A stretch of 64,000 bases of DNA. Origin: Sphagnum compactum. Taxonomy: Eukaryota; Bryophyta; Sphagnopsida; Sphagnales. Positions 1-12,455 of this stretch are shown here, in pieces (within the stretch, counting starts at the first letter, position 1; every line of letters starts with the position of its first letter). Where the stretch lies: positions 496,001 through 560,000 of the forward strand of contig OZ234500.1 of the NCBI GenBank assembly GCA_965153455.1, read 5' to 3'. The position numbers were made by a program, and so were the translations under genes. The notes below the pieces were generated by a model. That model searched no databases. It had not been told where the DNA came from and worked only from the letters and a program-made list of their open reading frames with translations.

Positions 1-229
1 ATAATTATCTAACCAACCTAACTTCAATAAGGCCAAGCATATGTTCGTCTCTTCTTATAATCCAACAAAAGTACATCATGAATCTCGTGTTTAATAGCCA
101 AATGCGATATCCTCGACAACACGATGGTTCTTTTGCCTTTGGTACTATGGGAACAAATGAAATCAAATTCAATACAAACAAATATATTCAATACAAACAT
201 TTGATTCCCCTAAACATTTCAAGTCTCCC

Positions 230-735
230 CTAGGGAACTAGCATCATCCTCTAAGGAAGGCATCAGTCTTCTTTTGAAGGAACTATTATTCTCCCTGATT
301 ATTTCTAGGGAGGAAACTATCCTTGAGGCATCACAAATGCCTCTTTGGGGATTTTTTTTCCTCCCTAGAGCTCCAGAGAAGAAATAGTTCCCCAGGGCAT
401 CACAACAAATGTATTCTTGGGGAACTATTTACCTTCCCGAGGTAGCCCAAGGAGGAAATAGTTCCCCGAGGCATTATAGTATAGGTCTCTTCAAGGAATG
501 ATTTTCCTTTTCAAAACTACCTTGATGAGGAAACAATTCCTTGGGGAATCATAGTAAATGTCTCCCAAGGATCTTTACTTTCCTCCTTGGGGTAGCTTTA
601 AGGAAAAAATGAATCCTTGTGGCATCACAACAAATGTCTAGTGAGGAATTGTTTTCCTCCTCAAAACTAACTCGAGGAGGAAAATAATTCCTTGGGCATC
701 ACACCAGACATTTCCTTAGGGAATAATGGGGAGAA
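230..735. repeat. Degenerate tandem array of hairpin-forming units
   Basis: About five or six diverged units of roughly 80-100 bp. Each carries GGGGAACTATTT followed a few tens of bases later by its complement AAATAGTTCCCC, then GGCATCACAACAAATGTCT. The best unit is near 420-470. Each unit can fold on itself, so the array is a row of imperfect hairpins. No coding potential is seen. The function is unknown. Confidence 0.75.
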
Positions 736-3700
736 CCATGTTAATGTACCATTTCCTCCCTAAAAAAAGAAACTCCAATTGCTTGAAACACCTAAAATGC
801 ACAACAACTTGACACTAGCCTTCTCCCCCATGGAACATAGTAAAAAAAAATTCCTAAAGGAAATGTTGGTTTTTTCGAAAGTTCTCCAAGGAATCCAACT
901 TAAAATTGGGAAATGGGGACATAACAACCAATTTTCAATAATATGTTTAAATTCATCACAATTGGCTTTTGTAGTGGGTAACTTTTTGAATGTTTACATC
1001 CATTCGTGTTTGAATGCACTGTAGACCTTACGATATTGTAGTAGTTATTTCCAATAATATACCACTTCTACCATCACAAAAAGACTCTCAAACCACATAA
1101 CCCTATTTTCCCATGTTAATCAAGTTGAACTAATGAATGATTGTAAGGTGAAAGCCCATTACGGTGGTCAAAAAATGTTGTCACAGATATTGGTTTTCAA
1201 AATTATGTAACTTTCAACTTCCACCAAGCCGAAATTCTAAAAAGTTTTCATAAATTATACTAAAAATAAGGTAGTTCAATTGCAAATAATGCAATTGTCA
1301 AAAGAAATTACATGTTTTTGTTAATATTAAATGATTAAAAATATATTTGTGACAAAATAGAACCTATAACAACATACTACAAAATGTAAATGGATTTAAA
1401 AATAATTCAAATAATTGCAAAACTTGATGAAATATTTAATTATTCATGAGTTATTGTACCATTTCAATTACAATTGAAAATTTTAATTCATGTGATTTCC
1501 CCAAAAACATTTGGACAAGTTTTTCATTCAAATGAGCATAAGTATGTTGAAAAAAAACATTTTGTTGAAAATTTATTTTCATTTGAAAGATAACAAGAAA
1601 GATGTTGGAGACGTTATTATCAAAATTCATTTTATATGTTTATCAAAATGTTAATGAAATCAAATAAACATTACCCCCAAAATAATACAAAATATACCCC
1701 AATTTATTTTTTTCAAAGTGGCCTCCTCGAAGTGTGTTTTCACCATGTACTAAAACTCCTCCTTTCATATAAAACCGAAAAAAGGCCTATGATCATGGAC
1801 AACATCTTCGATTTTTTGCATGTGTTGATGATGATAATTCAATTCCCAATCATCAGAACTCTCTACATTAAAAGTCTGTTGTAAATGTTTTATCTATATT
1901 GACAAGATGTTTGACACTAAAATGACAACCCAATTAGTGGGTCTAGGGCATTGTTGCATGGATGCAAATGATTCTGCAACGCACACATGCACCCATACAT
2001 TCTCCTCCAAGAATTGAATAATGTTGGGATGAAGCAAGGTTTTACATGTGGTGGGTTGGGTTGCAATGTCAAAATCAAAACTATTTTTTGGACATTGAAT
2101 GTGAGCCTCAAGTGAACCTCAAATGGTTGCAATTGGTAAGGACAAGGCTTTGACACCTTGTTCCAAGTTTGAAAACATACACTAAACAATCCCCTGGGGT
2201 TGGGTGGGTACAAATGCCCAATTGTTTATCGCCCCAAGCATGTTTGAAGTTTGTGATGTCCCCTTCACAAGAATGGGCCATGGCTTGTGATCATCAATGG
2301 TTTTCACCCTTGGGCATGGTGTTGTCAAGAAATGTCGATTTAATTTGAATTTGTTTCCCCACAATTTTTAACAACATGGGTATTTGTACTTGTGTTGGTG
2401 TTTGCCCCACCCAACCTCACCCTCCCCCGCCTGTAATGTAGATTACATTTTCAATAGTTCATCAATTTCAACAACTTTCTGTGCCCATTCCTCTAAAATG
2501 TACCAAAACAAAAACCATAGAAATGACAACTTTGTTTTGCCCATTTCCCTCCCACACACTTCATGTCACCATCTAAACATTCTTGGTTTTAACATGGTGG
2601 AATCAATTTCTGAAAATTGTCGGCCATCAACAATTCACCCCCATCACTATGTGTGTCTCCAAATTGAAATTCTCATCAAACTTGACTGCCAATGATGAAA
2701 AATAATGTTAAAAATGAACGGGATGAAAAAACACGTTGCAAACCAAGAAAAAAAAACACCTTAAATATCAAGAAAAATAATAAAACACATAGTTCAAAGA
2801 TTATGTTGCAAAAAAGATGCAATACCAAAACACACAATCCAAAGGTTATGTTGGAGAGAAAATTCAAGCTCAACATGTGCCAATAATGATTACAAACACA
2901 TAGCACAATTGTGAAGCAAAGCATTAAAGTAATATATAATGCAATTGAAACACAAAGAATGCAAATGCAAATGCTTTCCACTAAGAATACAACAAGACAC
3001 ATCCTTAGGCATCAACACCATGTCCATGAACATGGAAATGAAAGCAACCCCTTGAGCCTAAAATGGTTTCAAATAACCATGCTTTTGCCAAGCTTGAATT
3101 GCCCAATTCTTTGGAGAAGTGTGTGGTGTAACACAAGGAAAAAAAAATAGTGAGAAATGTATTTGTGCTTGTGTGATTTTAATGGAAAATGGTTGAAAAT
3201 TTTCTATCTGTTTTGTGTGCATTTGGGATATGTGAAAAGTAATATAGTTCAAGATTATATAATGTGTCGTTGTCCTTTTTTATAATAGTTATAATAGTTT
3301 TGCATTTTTGTTTAAAAAGGAAACAAGATTGCATACTAAGTGGTAGCCTTTGGAGTAGGAAATTACTAACTGCCACAAGAAGGTAACAACCAATATATGG
3401 TAGTAGAAAAAGGGGAAATACTTGAAGGTCAAAGTCTATAAATTAGATGAAACTCTTGCAAAAGGTAAGCAACAGCCATGAGTGGGTGCAACCTGCTACA
3501 AACAGTAAGCATTGTTGGGAAGGCATTTTGGGGGTGTTATAGATGGTAGGCAGTGTTATCAAAGTGTCTACATGTGCTATTTAGGTGGGATAGTAGCTAT
3601 GAAAGGCTTGCACATCCATTAAAGCAACATTCAGAGGCATTAAAAGTAGTATGAACCTCAAAGAGTAGGTATTCCCTATTAATTCCCATTTCCCATGTTT

Positions 3701-3929
3701 TCTTTCTACATTTTCTTTCTTTGGCACCACTAGAATAGGCTACAAATAGAACGATAAGTTTGTTCTTCAACAACAAACCTTACCTTCTTCTTTTGCTCCT
3801 TGTGTGAATTTTTACCTATTACTTGAGTAGTTGTAATAAAGCAAGCAATGAAGGTAGTTTTTTTTTTGAACATTAAAGCGTTGACCTTGTTCTTTTAATC
3901 TTACCTCTTGTAGGATGATAATCGCCAGG
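736..3929. other. AT-rich spacer, nothing recognised
   Basis: Short reading frames occur on both strands, but none has a recognisable domain, splice context or biased composition. The stretch reads as decayed intergenic DNA. Confidence 0.6.
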
Positions 3930-4420
3930 GGCCAAAATTTCATCCCTTTACAATGTCCCTGAGGATGGATAATGACCAGGTAGAAGGTGGGCCCAAGGAA
4001 ATGATGAGGCCTGGGGATAAGATGGGTCCCAAGCGAAGAGATTGGGTCGAGAAGAGAATATCACCTATGGAGAAGACGTTCCTTGGGGAGAAAGTGGGCC
4101 TAGGGAAATGATGAAAGCTAGGGCAAAAATGTTCCCTGGGAAAATATGTGTCCCCAAGGATGGATATTGGTAGGGAGAAGGTGGGGCCAAAGAATTGATG
4201 GGGCTTGGGTAGAAGACATCCTAACGGAAAAGATGGGCCAAGGAAAAAATGTGACCCTGAAAATGAATAGTGGTCGGGGAAAATGTGGGCCTCAAAAAGT
4301 GATGAGGCCTTGAGAGAAGATGTTCCTTGGGGGGGGGGGGGGGGAGGGAGAGATGGCTCGAAGGATGATATTGGCTGGAGGAGAAGGTGATCCTTAGAAG
4401 GGTGGGTAGGTGAAAAAAAA
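3930..4420 (+). repeat. Purine-rich degenerate minisatellite with a G16 run
   Basis: Diverged units of about 88-105 bp share the pattern GAAGGTGGGCCCAAGGAAATGATGAGGC followed by a word like GATGTTCCTTGGGG (cores near 3,984, 4,089, 4,177 and 4,280). The strand is strongly purine-biased. A run of 16 G at 4,329-4,344, followed by more G tracts, could form a G-quadruplex. Confidence 0.7.
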
Positions 4421-5440
4421 ATTGTCTTTGGGGGGACTTAAGGCTAGGTTTTGATGGGCAATCCGAAAAAATTGATGAGTGGGCTTTGGGGGTTGGAGGG
4501 GTCCAACCAGGTTCAATTAACCAGGGCAGGTTTTGTAAACAATGAGGTTTGTATTCTCAGGGTCTGTAACCTTGACTATTAGGGCACATTGCAAAGAATG
4601 GTGGATTTAAGTCATTGTTCCTATTTAATGTTTGCCTTTGTTTGAATGTGTTGTGTTGTAAATGCTTTTGTTCCCACCTCAGGGCTTGAGGAGGCATAGT
4701 TTCGAGATTTGGTGTTTCTCATTTTATTTTTCACACACATTTTTTACGAAACATGATGTTTTTGCATCATATGTATTGAGTTGAATTCCCTCAAAATCTT
4801 AATTTTACTATTTTCAATGACAAAAAAGTCCATAAAAAACAATGTCATACCTCGCTCTCATAATAACTTGCACTTACCCAAAATCCTTTGCATTCCATTG
4901 GAAGACATGACTAAGTCATTCTTAACTCTATAAACTCACTCCTCCTTTTTAAAATACGTACCTAATCATTTTATGCCATTGTAATGGGGCCTGAATACGA
5001 GTTGCTTTGTGGGAGTATTTTACACATTGTAACCAATGGGCTTTCATGTATTTATGATGACATTTCAAAACATTCCTTTGAATAGGATCAACTTTCCCAT
5101 TTTTACAAAAATGTGAATGTTAAATTATTCTCATTTGTGCTTATTAACAAGAATAAAATTGATCATCAATTTGGTTCTTTGATCATTCTCTACAATTTAA
5201 AACTTACATAAAATGAAATATTACTTCAATTCCTCTACCAAGGAGTTGCTCAATCCTTCCCCCAAAGTTCGACCCTCAGATTCTGCCATCATAGTTTTAA
5301 CCATTGACCGAGTGACACCTAGTACTTGTGATTGATGATGTTCACACCATTGTTGGAAATTAGGGTTTTAGGCAAGTTTTCAGTCAGGTTCCAAGTGACC
5401 TGTGTGGAATACGAGGTTATGGGGGTATTTTCCAAAGTTC
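4421..5440. other. Spacer, nothing recognised
   Basis: Low-complexity AT-rich DNA without a supported gene. The G-rich composition of the preceding array fades out by about 4,700. Confidence 0.55.
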
Positions 5441-5660
5441 CCAGGTCCATTTTGCCAAATTGTGAAGACCACTTTGCTATTTTTCTAATTGGCTATTTTG
5501 CCAAGTTGACTTTACGAGTTAGCCAAGTCCACTTTGCCAAATTGCAAAAACCACTTTGTTATTTTTCCATTTGACTATTTTGCCAAGTTTACTTTACAAG
5601 TTTGCCAAGTCCACTTTGTCAAATTGTGAAATTCACATTGCCAAGTCCATTTCACCCTGC
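5441..5660 (+). repeat. 82-bp minisatellite, about 2.6 copies
   Basis: The phrase CCA(A/G)GTCCA(C/T)TTTG(C/T)CAAATTG starts at 5,441, 5,523 and 5,605, exactly 82 bp apart each time. The rest of the unit (ACCACTTTG...TATTTT...GACTATTTTGCCAAGTT) is also conserved. The regular period suggests a fairly recent tandem duplication. Confidence 0.85.
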
Positions 5661-6029
5661 GGACAGCCCAAATGAACTTCAAGCTGCCCACAATTATAAA
5701 ATTTTCTGGGCTGTCCGAGGCCTGAATTTCTTTCCAATCTGCCAAAAGCTTGTACCTGAAAAACTCAGATTGCCCCTGTTTTTTTTTTTTTTTTTTTGCG
5801 GGCTACCTCAGCCCCCCTCCCCTCTCTCTTCACTCCCTCTCTCTGTTTTTGGGTGTGTGTGAGACTTGATGGCTATTTCAGGATTGAGAGGAGCCCTTTC
5901 AAAATTACTGAACTTGATTGGCATGTGCTAAAACCCCATATGAAAACTCTCTCTTTTTAGGTCAAGAAGTATGTATGGGACATGCGGCTTGTTATTGAAG
6001 GCCATGATGCCCATGGATGTCCCTATTAG
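5661..6029. other. Spacer with a poly-T and pyrimidine tract
   Basis: Contains a long poly-T run near 5,779-5,797 followed by a CT-rich stretch to about 5,850. It might be a retrosequence tail or a simple repeat. No gene is supported. Confidence 0.5.
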
Positions 6030-6180
6030 CAACCATGATTTCATGGATGAACTTTATTTCACAAAAGGTCACTTTTCATTCATGAAATTTGTCCATATTC
6101 ATCAACAAAAATTCATCCATCATGCATTAAAATTCATGAATTTCATGGATGAACATCCATGAAATTTGGGTGACTTTAAT
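6030..6180. repeat. Cluster of ATTCATGGATGAA-type words
   Basis: The words TTTCATGGATGAA, ATTCATGAA, TTCATCCAT and their complements recur at least six times in 150 bp, giving many short self-complementary pairs. It looks like a short-period degenerate satellite. Confidence 0.55.
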
Positions 6181-6509
6181 GCAAAAATATTTTTGTGAAT
6201 GAAATACAAGTATAGATAATATTTATTAGATGAACTTTATTTCATCCTAAGATTTTAGTTCTTAATGGATGGCCTTCCATTTCCTTAGGATGGCTTCACT
6301 CCAAGTCATTCATAAAAAGAAATGCAAAGGAAACATGAATTTGAACTCAAAACTTTTCAATTAAACTTTCCATAAAGATGTGCCTTCTCTTCTCTCATCC
6401 CAGCTTGGGCACCCTTGTTTGCACAAATCTTTGAAGTATCATAAACTAGAACCCAAATTCAAAAGAAGGGATGAATAGAGGGTCAAATTTTGAACTACAC
6501 CTAGATTAA
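6181..6509. other. Spacer, nothing recognised
   Basis: No gene, RNA or repeat could be supported here. Confidence 0.5.
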
Positions 6510-6835
6510 GTAAACACCTTGCCTACCTGCCTAAGGTTTAAAATTTATTACGTTATGTACTCACGTACTTAGTTTGCCCACCTACCTCCTTGTCAACCTA
6601 ATTTGCCAACCTACCTACTTGTCTAGCCAAACTACTTACCTTCTTACCTAGGCCCCCAACCTACAACCTACTTACTTGCCTACCTAGATTACCTACCCTC
6701 CTACATTGGCTCTTAACTTGCCTACCTAAGCTACCAACCCTCCTACTTAGGCCCTCAACTTAACTACCTACTTACTTGTCTACCTAAACTACCTACCTAC
6801 TTAGGCCACCAATTCACCTCGGTAGACTATATGGG
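6510..6835. repeat. Degenerate CCTA/CTTA tract
   Basis: A tract built from CCTACCTA, CTTACC and CTTGCCTACC words, interrupted by AGGCCCCCAACCT and AGGCCCTCAACTT phrases at about 80-bp intervals. It has the composition of the TAGG/CCTA tracts at 34.5-36.8, 39.9-40.4, 43.9-44.4 and 50.9 kb. The GTGAACCAGCA box was not found beside it. Confidence 0.7.
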
Positions 6836-7337
6836 CTACAAATGCTAGCTAGTTATCCCATGACCCCATTTGGGTATCTCATGGGGACCAAGGGCATTTT
6901 GGCAACAAATTCTCAAAAAATGGACCCAATGGGCAACGAACGAGGGAAATTCCAGCAAGGTTTCCAAGACCTAGTCATCTCAAAGACCCTCTTTTCAACT
7001 TGGCAAAACAGCCAAATAGAAGAATAGCAATCTGGACTTTGCAATGGGGCAAAGTAGACTTGGAAAGAGGTAATGTAACCTTAGCAAAGTGACAAGGGGT
7101 AATCCAAGAATTCAAAACCAAGAATGGGAGGAAAGCTGGTTGGCACAAATCTAATTAAACCAACCACCATGAGTGGCCCAACGTTAGATCAGCAGCAGGT
7201 CTTAAATGCAGGCAGTACAAAAGTACTTAAAGGCTGCATTTCTTTTCTCATGCCTGCCCACTGCCCAGATGCTCGATTGAAATGTGTCTGGTGCAGCAGC
7301 CTAGACACATTTTTGTTGCAGGCCAGAATAGGTCTTA
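6836..7337. other. Spacer before an inverted-repeat element
   Basis: No supported gene. Short reading frames here have no recognisable content. Confidence 0.5.
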
Positions 7338-7706
7338 GGCCCGCTTGACACTGGGAGTCAGGGCCCAAAAAACCTTGGGGCCAACTTTGAGCATTTTTGG
7401 GTTGCAAATTGGCCCCAAGTTACTAATAAATGCTACAACGTTGACGTCAGGATATTAATAAATGATGCAACATTAGCCCCCAGGGTTGCAAATTGGCCTC
7501 CCAAATTTGATGGTATCATTTTTTCAGCCTTGCCAGTACAAGGCCATAAAGTTCAGCATTTACTAGTACTTGGAGGCAGATTGGAAAGTTTTAAAGAAAA
7601 ATTCAGCCTTCACTCCCAGTGTAAAGCCGTTAGGCTAATTTCAACTTTTGCACCAATAGGAATGCTGGATTTAGGTTTGGCCCGGACTCCTAGTGTAAAG
7701 CGGGCC
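7338..7706. mobile_element. Non-autonomous inverted-repeat element (MITE-like), copy 1
   Basis: The ends at 7,338-7,365 and 7,679-7,706 are inverted complements, matching at about 25 of 28 bases; they begin GGCCCGCTT and read ACACT(G/A)GGAGTC inward. An internal near-copy of the terminal word (CACTCCCAGTGTAAAGCC) lies near 7,610-7,628. The body has no coding potential. A target duplication is not clear; TTA on the left and TTT on the right abut the ends. A diverged sister lies at 12,775-13,130 in the same orientation. The superfamily is unassigned. Confidence 0.75.
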
Positions 7707-8520
7707 TTTGTGTCCATTGCACACACCCATCTTTTTTTTTGGGGAGAAACATGAATCGGGCTTAGTACAGACATGTGAAAAAAAAAATGCAGCAGCACAA
7801 AACTTTTGTACTGCCTGGATTTAAGACCTGCTCCGGATTTAAAGTCAGGGCTGGAGTGGCAAGGCAACCTATGAATTCCTTACCAATGGGCTGCTGGCTT
7901 GATGCTTTCTAAAAAAAAACAATAGGCGAAATGTGTGTGTGTGAGGGTGAAAAAAAACAATGGGTGAAATGGCACAATGCTCAGTCTCAATTTTCTTTGG
8001 CTTCCTAGTTCCAAATGATTAATTCTCGGTTGATTGAAGAGTTTGGTGGCACAAGAAGCAGACAGGGTCGACAAAAGATTTGTCATGCAATAAGAATTTC
8101 CTGTCTGTCAAGAGACTGCTAACCCACTCCATCATCCATAAACATAAAGGCCAACGCCTGTAGTACCTAGTGCCAACTATACATCACTACTCTTAATGGG
8201 CAGCTTTTCACTTTATAAGGCAACCTTGATAGAATTTCCATTGAGTGATCAGCCCAGGTAGAACAGCCCATGACCGATCACTTAAGGCAGGGTTTGCTCA
8301 TCGTTTTCGTAGAGGCCGGCCCCATTGTTATGGTGTCCAAAGAGTAGATGGAGCCTTCCTCTTGGTGCATCTATTGCACTAAAAATTGGCAAAAATGAAC
8401 GGGAGGGGAAAAAGTTACAGTCCCTCGAAGTAGGGGGGTCGTTTTTACAGAATTTTTTGACCAAACAACTCATAGCCTATTTCCAATCCCCTCAAAATCC
8501 TAAAATATTATTCTGTTGCC
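7707..8520. other. Spacer, nothing recognised
   Basis: A short poly-T/poly-A-rich stretch flanks the element. No gene is supported. Confidence 0.5.
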
Positions 8521-8527
8521 TTTAGAG

Positions 8528-8830
8528 TTAGAAGATGATTTGTAGAGCTTAAGATGGTGATTTCAAGGCAGTTTAAATCGCTTAATTTGAAAAAAAAATG
8601 AGAAAGTTATGCACTGATGAAGTACGAGGGGTCAAAATGAAGAAAAATGAAAACAAATGCATTTTGTAATTCCCAAAAAGGTATTTTTTGTACTGTTCTT
8701 TTTGGCTGCTCCTTTGACTTTGTATTTCAAAGATGAGTTGTAAAGCTTGAGAAGGTGCTCCTATAACATTTGAAATCACTCAAAATGGAGAAAAATTGAG
8801 AAAAATTTGCCAAAGTGATCGGTGATAGGC
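8528..8830. repeat. Diverged direct duplication, period about 197 bp
   Basis: AAGATGATTTGTAGAGCTT at 8,532 is matched by AAGATGAGTTGTAAAGCTT at 8,729. Both are followed by a GGTG..., a TTTAAATC or TTGAAATCACT phrase and an A-rich run with GAGAAA. Similar wording recurs around 57,010-57,130, so this may be a dispersed family. Confidence 0.55.
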
Positions 8831-10689
8831 TAGTGAACGGTGATGAGCCACTCTACCTTACTCGTAATCAGTGATAGTTTTTTCGACAAAGTTTGTAGGT
8901 TTTACACAAAAAAATTAAAATTAATTTTATTTTTTTGGGAGAATTGTGTTTTTCTATTGTGAATTTTATTTATTTTTCTATTTAAAAAAAACTTCCTCAA
9001 ATTTTTGATATCACAAAATAGAAGAAAAAACTCTGCTGGTAATGGTCCGTAGTCTGTACCTGTTGATTCAGCAGCTTTTCAGCCACTCTTAAAGGGCTGA
9101 ATCAGGCAGTCATTTCTTACTTCCTACCCTTCTTTAAGACGGACTCATGCTACCAAGCCCTAAATTTGAAGGACCCACGTGCTCTTCACCTGTGAAAGAC
9201 TGCTCCAGAAACTACCCTTCACATTGAAAGAGTAATCACAAAAGTGTCCTTCAAAATTTTAAGACTCTTCATAAGTCTCTCCCATGTGAAAACAAACAAG
9301 TATGACCTTGAAGTATAATAACCCCTAAATGCTAGATAAGTTCAAAAATGATTTTTAATATAATTTCAAATGGGATGAAAATTTAAATATTTCTCAATGT
9401 GTTTTGGGGGTTGCAACTTGCTTGGGGCCTTTGACAAGCTTTCAAATAGTATACTGACTAGGTATTTTCACATATATTTGTGTGCAAGAGAAATAAGTGC
9501 ATGCATTGGGCCTTCAGCTAGTTATGTAGTGAACCTAGCCGCTTCCACTTAAGATTACATCAACAAAGGTGCACTCTTACACATTGTGAGTGTAATTTAC
9601 TGGTCCTTGTTCATTAGACCAATGAATTCACTACATTCTCATTAGGTCCTATTCATTAGGACTAGTGAATTTACTCAAAATCTAATGAAATCATTTGACA
9701 TACAGAGACATATTTTATTCTAGTGATGCCGAGAGTCATAAGTGGATAGCAAAGGGTTAACTCTCTAAAGTCATTTATGACCTAACTAAAAATTCTATAT
9801 CAGTGAGATCATTGTGAAATTGTAGCCTACTTCCAAGGATCCTCAAATTCACACTCCAAAACTTGAAAGTTTCATGCTTACTTGAAGAACCACATTTTGG
9901 TTTGAACTTATAAAAAATAAATAGTACCTTACTTCATCAAAGTGGTGCCATACTAACAAAGCATGGAAGTGCATTGTCAAAAGTCTTTTTTGGTTAGGGA
10001 AGTTTTAGATTCAATCTTCTACAACACATGCCTAATCCTATCTGAACTTAATTTAACTTTGCTATATATCATCACCACTTGCTTGATTTTGGCTGAAATT
10101 TCTGTGTGAATTTTGAATCCAATCATTGGATTTGTATTCACATTTGTGAATTAGTAAGTTGAATCAGTTTTCTAACTAACATTTCCAATAGAGATAAAAT
10201 GATTGAGAAAATGGCTTAGAGTTTTAAGGGCTAAAGGCTGCATCAAATGTTGCATATCTCTTAAACTCATCTCTTTAAAAAAATCAACACATGTGAAAAG
10301 TAATATAACTTTCAAACACCAAAAAAAATACTGATAATTACATATCTTTGAGGACCTTACTGCGTTTCACATCTTTGCATGCAATGTATATTTTCTCTCA
10401 ATCTAGCAATGGTGCAGCCCCCATGGGTGATAATCTGATGTATAGGTTTGTTTGTTTGTCATGTTGGGATATCCCAAATTACAATGTCCCTTGTCGTGCT
10501 CTTGGTATTGTTGGAAAGCCCTGATTGAGTAGTGGAAGGGCTTGCCAACTCTTTTGAAATCTTATTTATCCCCTTTCTCCTGGATCAAGCAAATTTGAAA
10601 ATTTAATAGTCCTAACCTTGTTCCCCCAAGAAATTATTTTCTTGTGTTGAAGGGAATCAATTTTTTTTGGGGAACAATTTTTCTTAAGG
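8831..10689. other. AT-rich spacer, nothing recognised
   Basis: Scanned on both strands for transposon and gene motifs. No coherent protein match or RNA gene was seen. Confidence 0.5.
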
Positions 10690-11115
10690 AGCAAGTTTTT
10701 TAATGTTTAAAAAGAAATTATAAAAAATACATTTTGTTCAAATCAAACGCTCTTTATAATATTAAAATATTTTGAAAATATAAATATCGAAAATGATCTT
10801 GCATTTTCAATTTGAGAGAATTTGAGGTTTGTAGCTAAAAGTTATGACAAAAAGAAAAGCAAAGGGTCAAATGTTTCAAGTCCCCTTGCTCCCCTAGGGA
10901 TAAAGAGACTAAATTGCCACTAGGAACATGGGGATTGAAATCTGACCCTTTCGCTTTTGTCGTAACTTTTATCTCATAGCTTTGAATAAAAAATGCAAGA
11001 ACATTTTTGGTATCTATATTGTGAAACTTTCCAATGGTATAAATAATATTTGATTTGAACAAAGTGCACCCATTATATTTTCTTCTCAAATATTTGGGAA
11101 CTTGTTCAGTGGGAC
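10690..11115. repeat. Foldback: two arms of about 200 bp around a 20-bp loop
   Basis: Reading outward from a centre near 10,908, the left arm (10,690-10,897) is the diverged complement of the right arm (10,918-11,115). Matching pairs include GGGTCAAATGTTTCAAGTCC with GATTGAAATCTGACCC, AAAAGTTATGACAAAAAG with CTTTTGTCGTAACTTTT, GATCTTGCATTTTC with TTTTTTATTCA..GCAAGAACATTTTTGG, and TTTGTTCAAATCAAA with TTTGATTTGAACAAAG. Pairing extends almost to the centre. This is a foldback or MITE-like structure, or a small-RNA hairpin source. Confidence 0.75.
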
Positions 11116-12204
11116 AACTTAGTGCCCTTTTTGGGGAAAGTTGCTCCCCTTTTTCTCAAAAAAATTACTCCATGAGAGAACAGGATTGAGACTACCATTT
11201 TGTCTTCTCCACAAGAAAAATTCTTTTCTTCCTAAAGCATTTAGATTGAAGAAGTTGACCATAAACTTCTTTTTTTTCAAAAAAAAAAAAAAAAACTCGA
11301 ACCTTGTATTTTTCATTCTAATCAGCAGAAGATTTACTTTTTCTTGAAAATACTATGTCAGAAAGATATTTAAAATATTATTAATAATTCGAGCACAATC
11401 CAAAAAAAATTGAAATATTTTTCTTGCTTGGCATTGTCCTGCAGCTATGGTGAGACTGGTGTCACATTTAACTTGTAATGTTTGCCTGCTTGGGCATGTT
11501 CACTAATGTGGAAAAAAAAGCATGTTGTTGTACCTTTCCAGGTTTGGCAAAAATTATATTATTTTTAAATGCCAAAATTTTAGAAAATCAAACTCCCTTC
11601 TTGCGAATTTTTTAAAAAACTATTGTTTATTGATGGCAAAATTTCAAGAATTCAAAAAATCAAAAAATTGTTATAAGGTAGTTTTAGGATGTTAGTATGT
11701 ATGTTATTGCATGTACTTTAAGTGATTTCAGGCTGTTGTCGAATATTTTGTAATTTAAATAAAATTTCGCCAAAAATTCCCCAAAAAACAAATTGACATC
11801 GAAATCAAATTTTCTAAATAACATAAATTATTCGACAATGAGATGCCAAACCTGAAAAGGTACTACGATATTAGGTATTAGGCATATATACCTATGTACT
11901 CTTACAATTAAAACCCTGCTCGGATTTCTGGAGTGTCTCCAGAGGGTACATGGACCTTGAATGGGTAGTTCTAAGATCGGAATGGAAGAACCTGAACTAC
12001 GGGTTCTTCAACAAAACGTACCAGTTCTTTGAAAATTTTGCAACTGGCAGTTATTTTATTTTTCAATTAAAAAGAAAAACCTGAAACCAGGTGTTCTCTA
12101 ATTTTTGGGAAAAAATTCGAACTTAAAATTAGAATTAGAGGGTTTTAGAGTTCAAGGTTATAACTATGTCCCCAAAACTCTGTCCCTGGCATTAGCCCAG
12201 CCCA
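11116..12204. other. AT-rich spacer, nothing recognised
   Basis: Contains a poly-A/poly-T pair near 11,268-11,296 and several GAACC/GGTTCTT words near 11,960-12,090 that resemble 41,140-41,370. No gene is supported. Confidence 0.5.
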
Positions 12205-12455
12205 AAATTGGTGACAAACAGTTTTGGAAATAAAAAAGTTTCATGCATCCATTCAGAAGGCTCAACATGCACTCATGATAGGCCTTGTTTTTTCCTTTTT
12301 GGGGTGGGGTGGGGTGGGATGAGGGAAGTTATTTTTTTGTTTTTCTCCCTTTTTCCCCAATGTGTTCTCAACATTTTCCCATCAAATTCTCAAAGGGTTC
12401 TCAAGTTCTCAAAGTGTTCTCAAATGAGTTCCTCTAGATGTTCCCAATAGCACCT
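12205..12455 (+). repeat. Dispersed repeat copy (sister at 19,640-19,850)
   Basis: Shares with 19,640-19,850 the order: TTTTGGAAATA, TTTCATGCA(T/G)CCA, GAAGGCTCAA, a G-rich stretch, a T-rich stretch, CCCATCAA(A/G)TTCTCA, TCAAAGTGTTC, and CAATAGCA. The G-rich part, four G tracts separated by single T at 12,301-12,318, fits a G-quadruplex pattern. Confidence 0.65.

Noticed and set aside
230-735. Possible CRISPR-like array
   Set aside because: The units are contiguous, diverged and lack unique spacers; it is a degenerate minisatellite in plant DNA.
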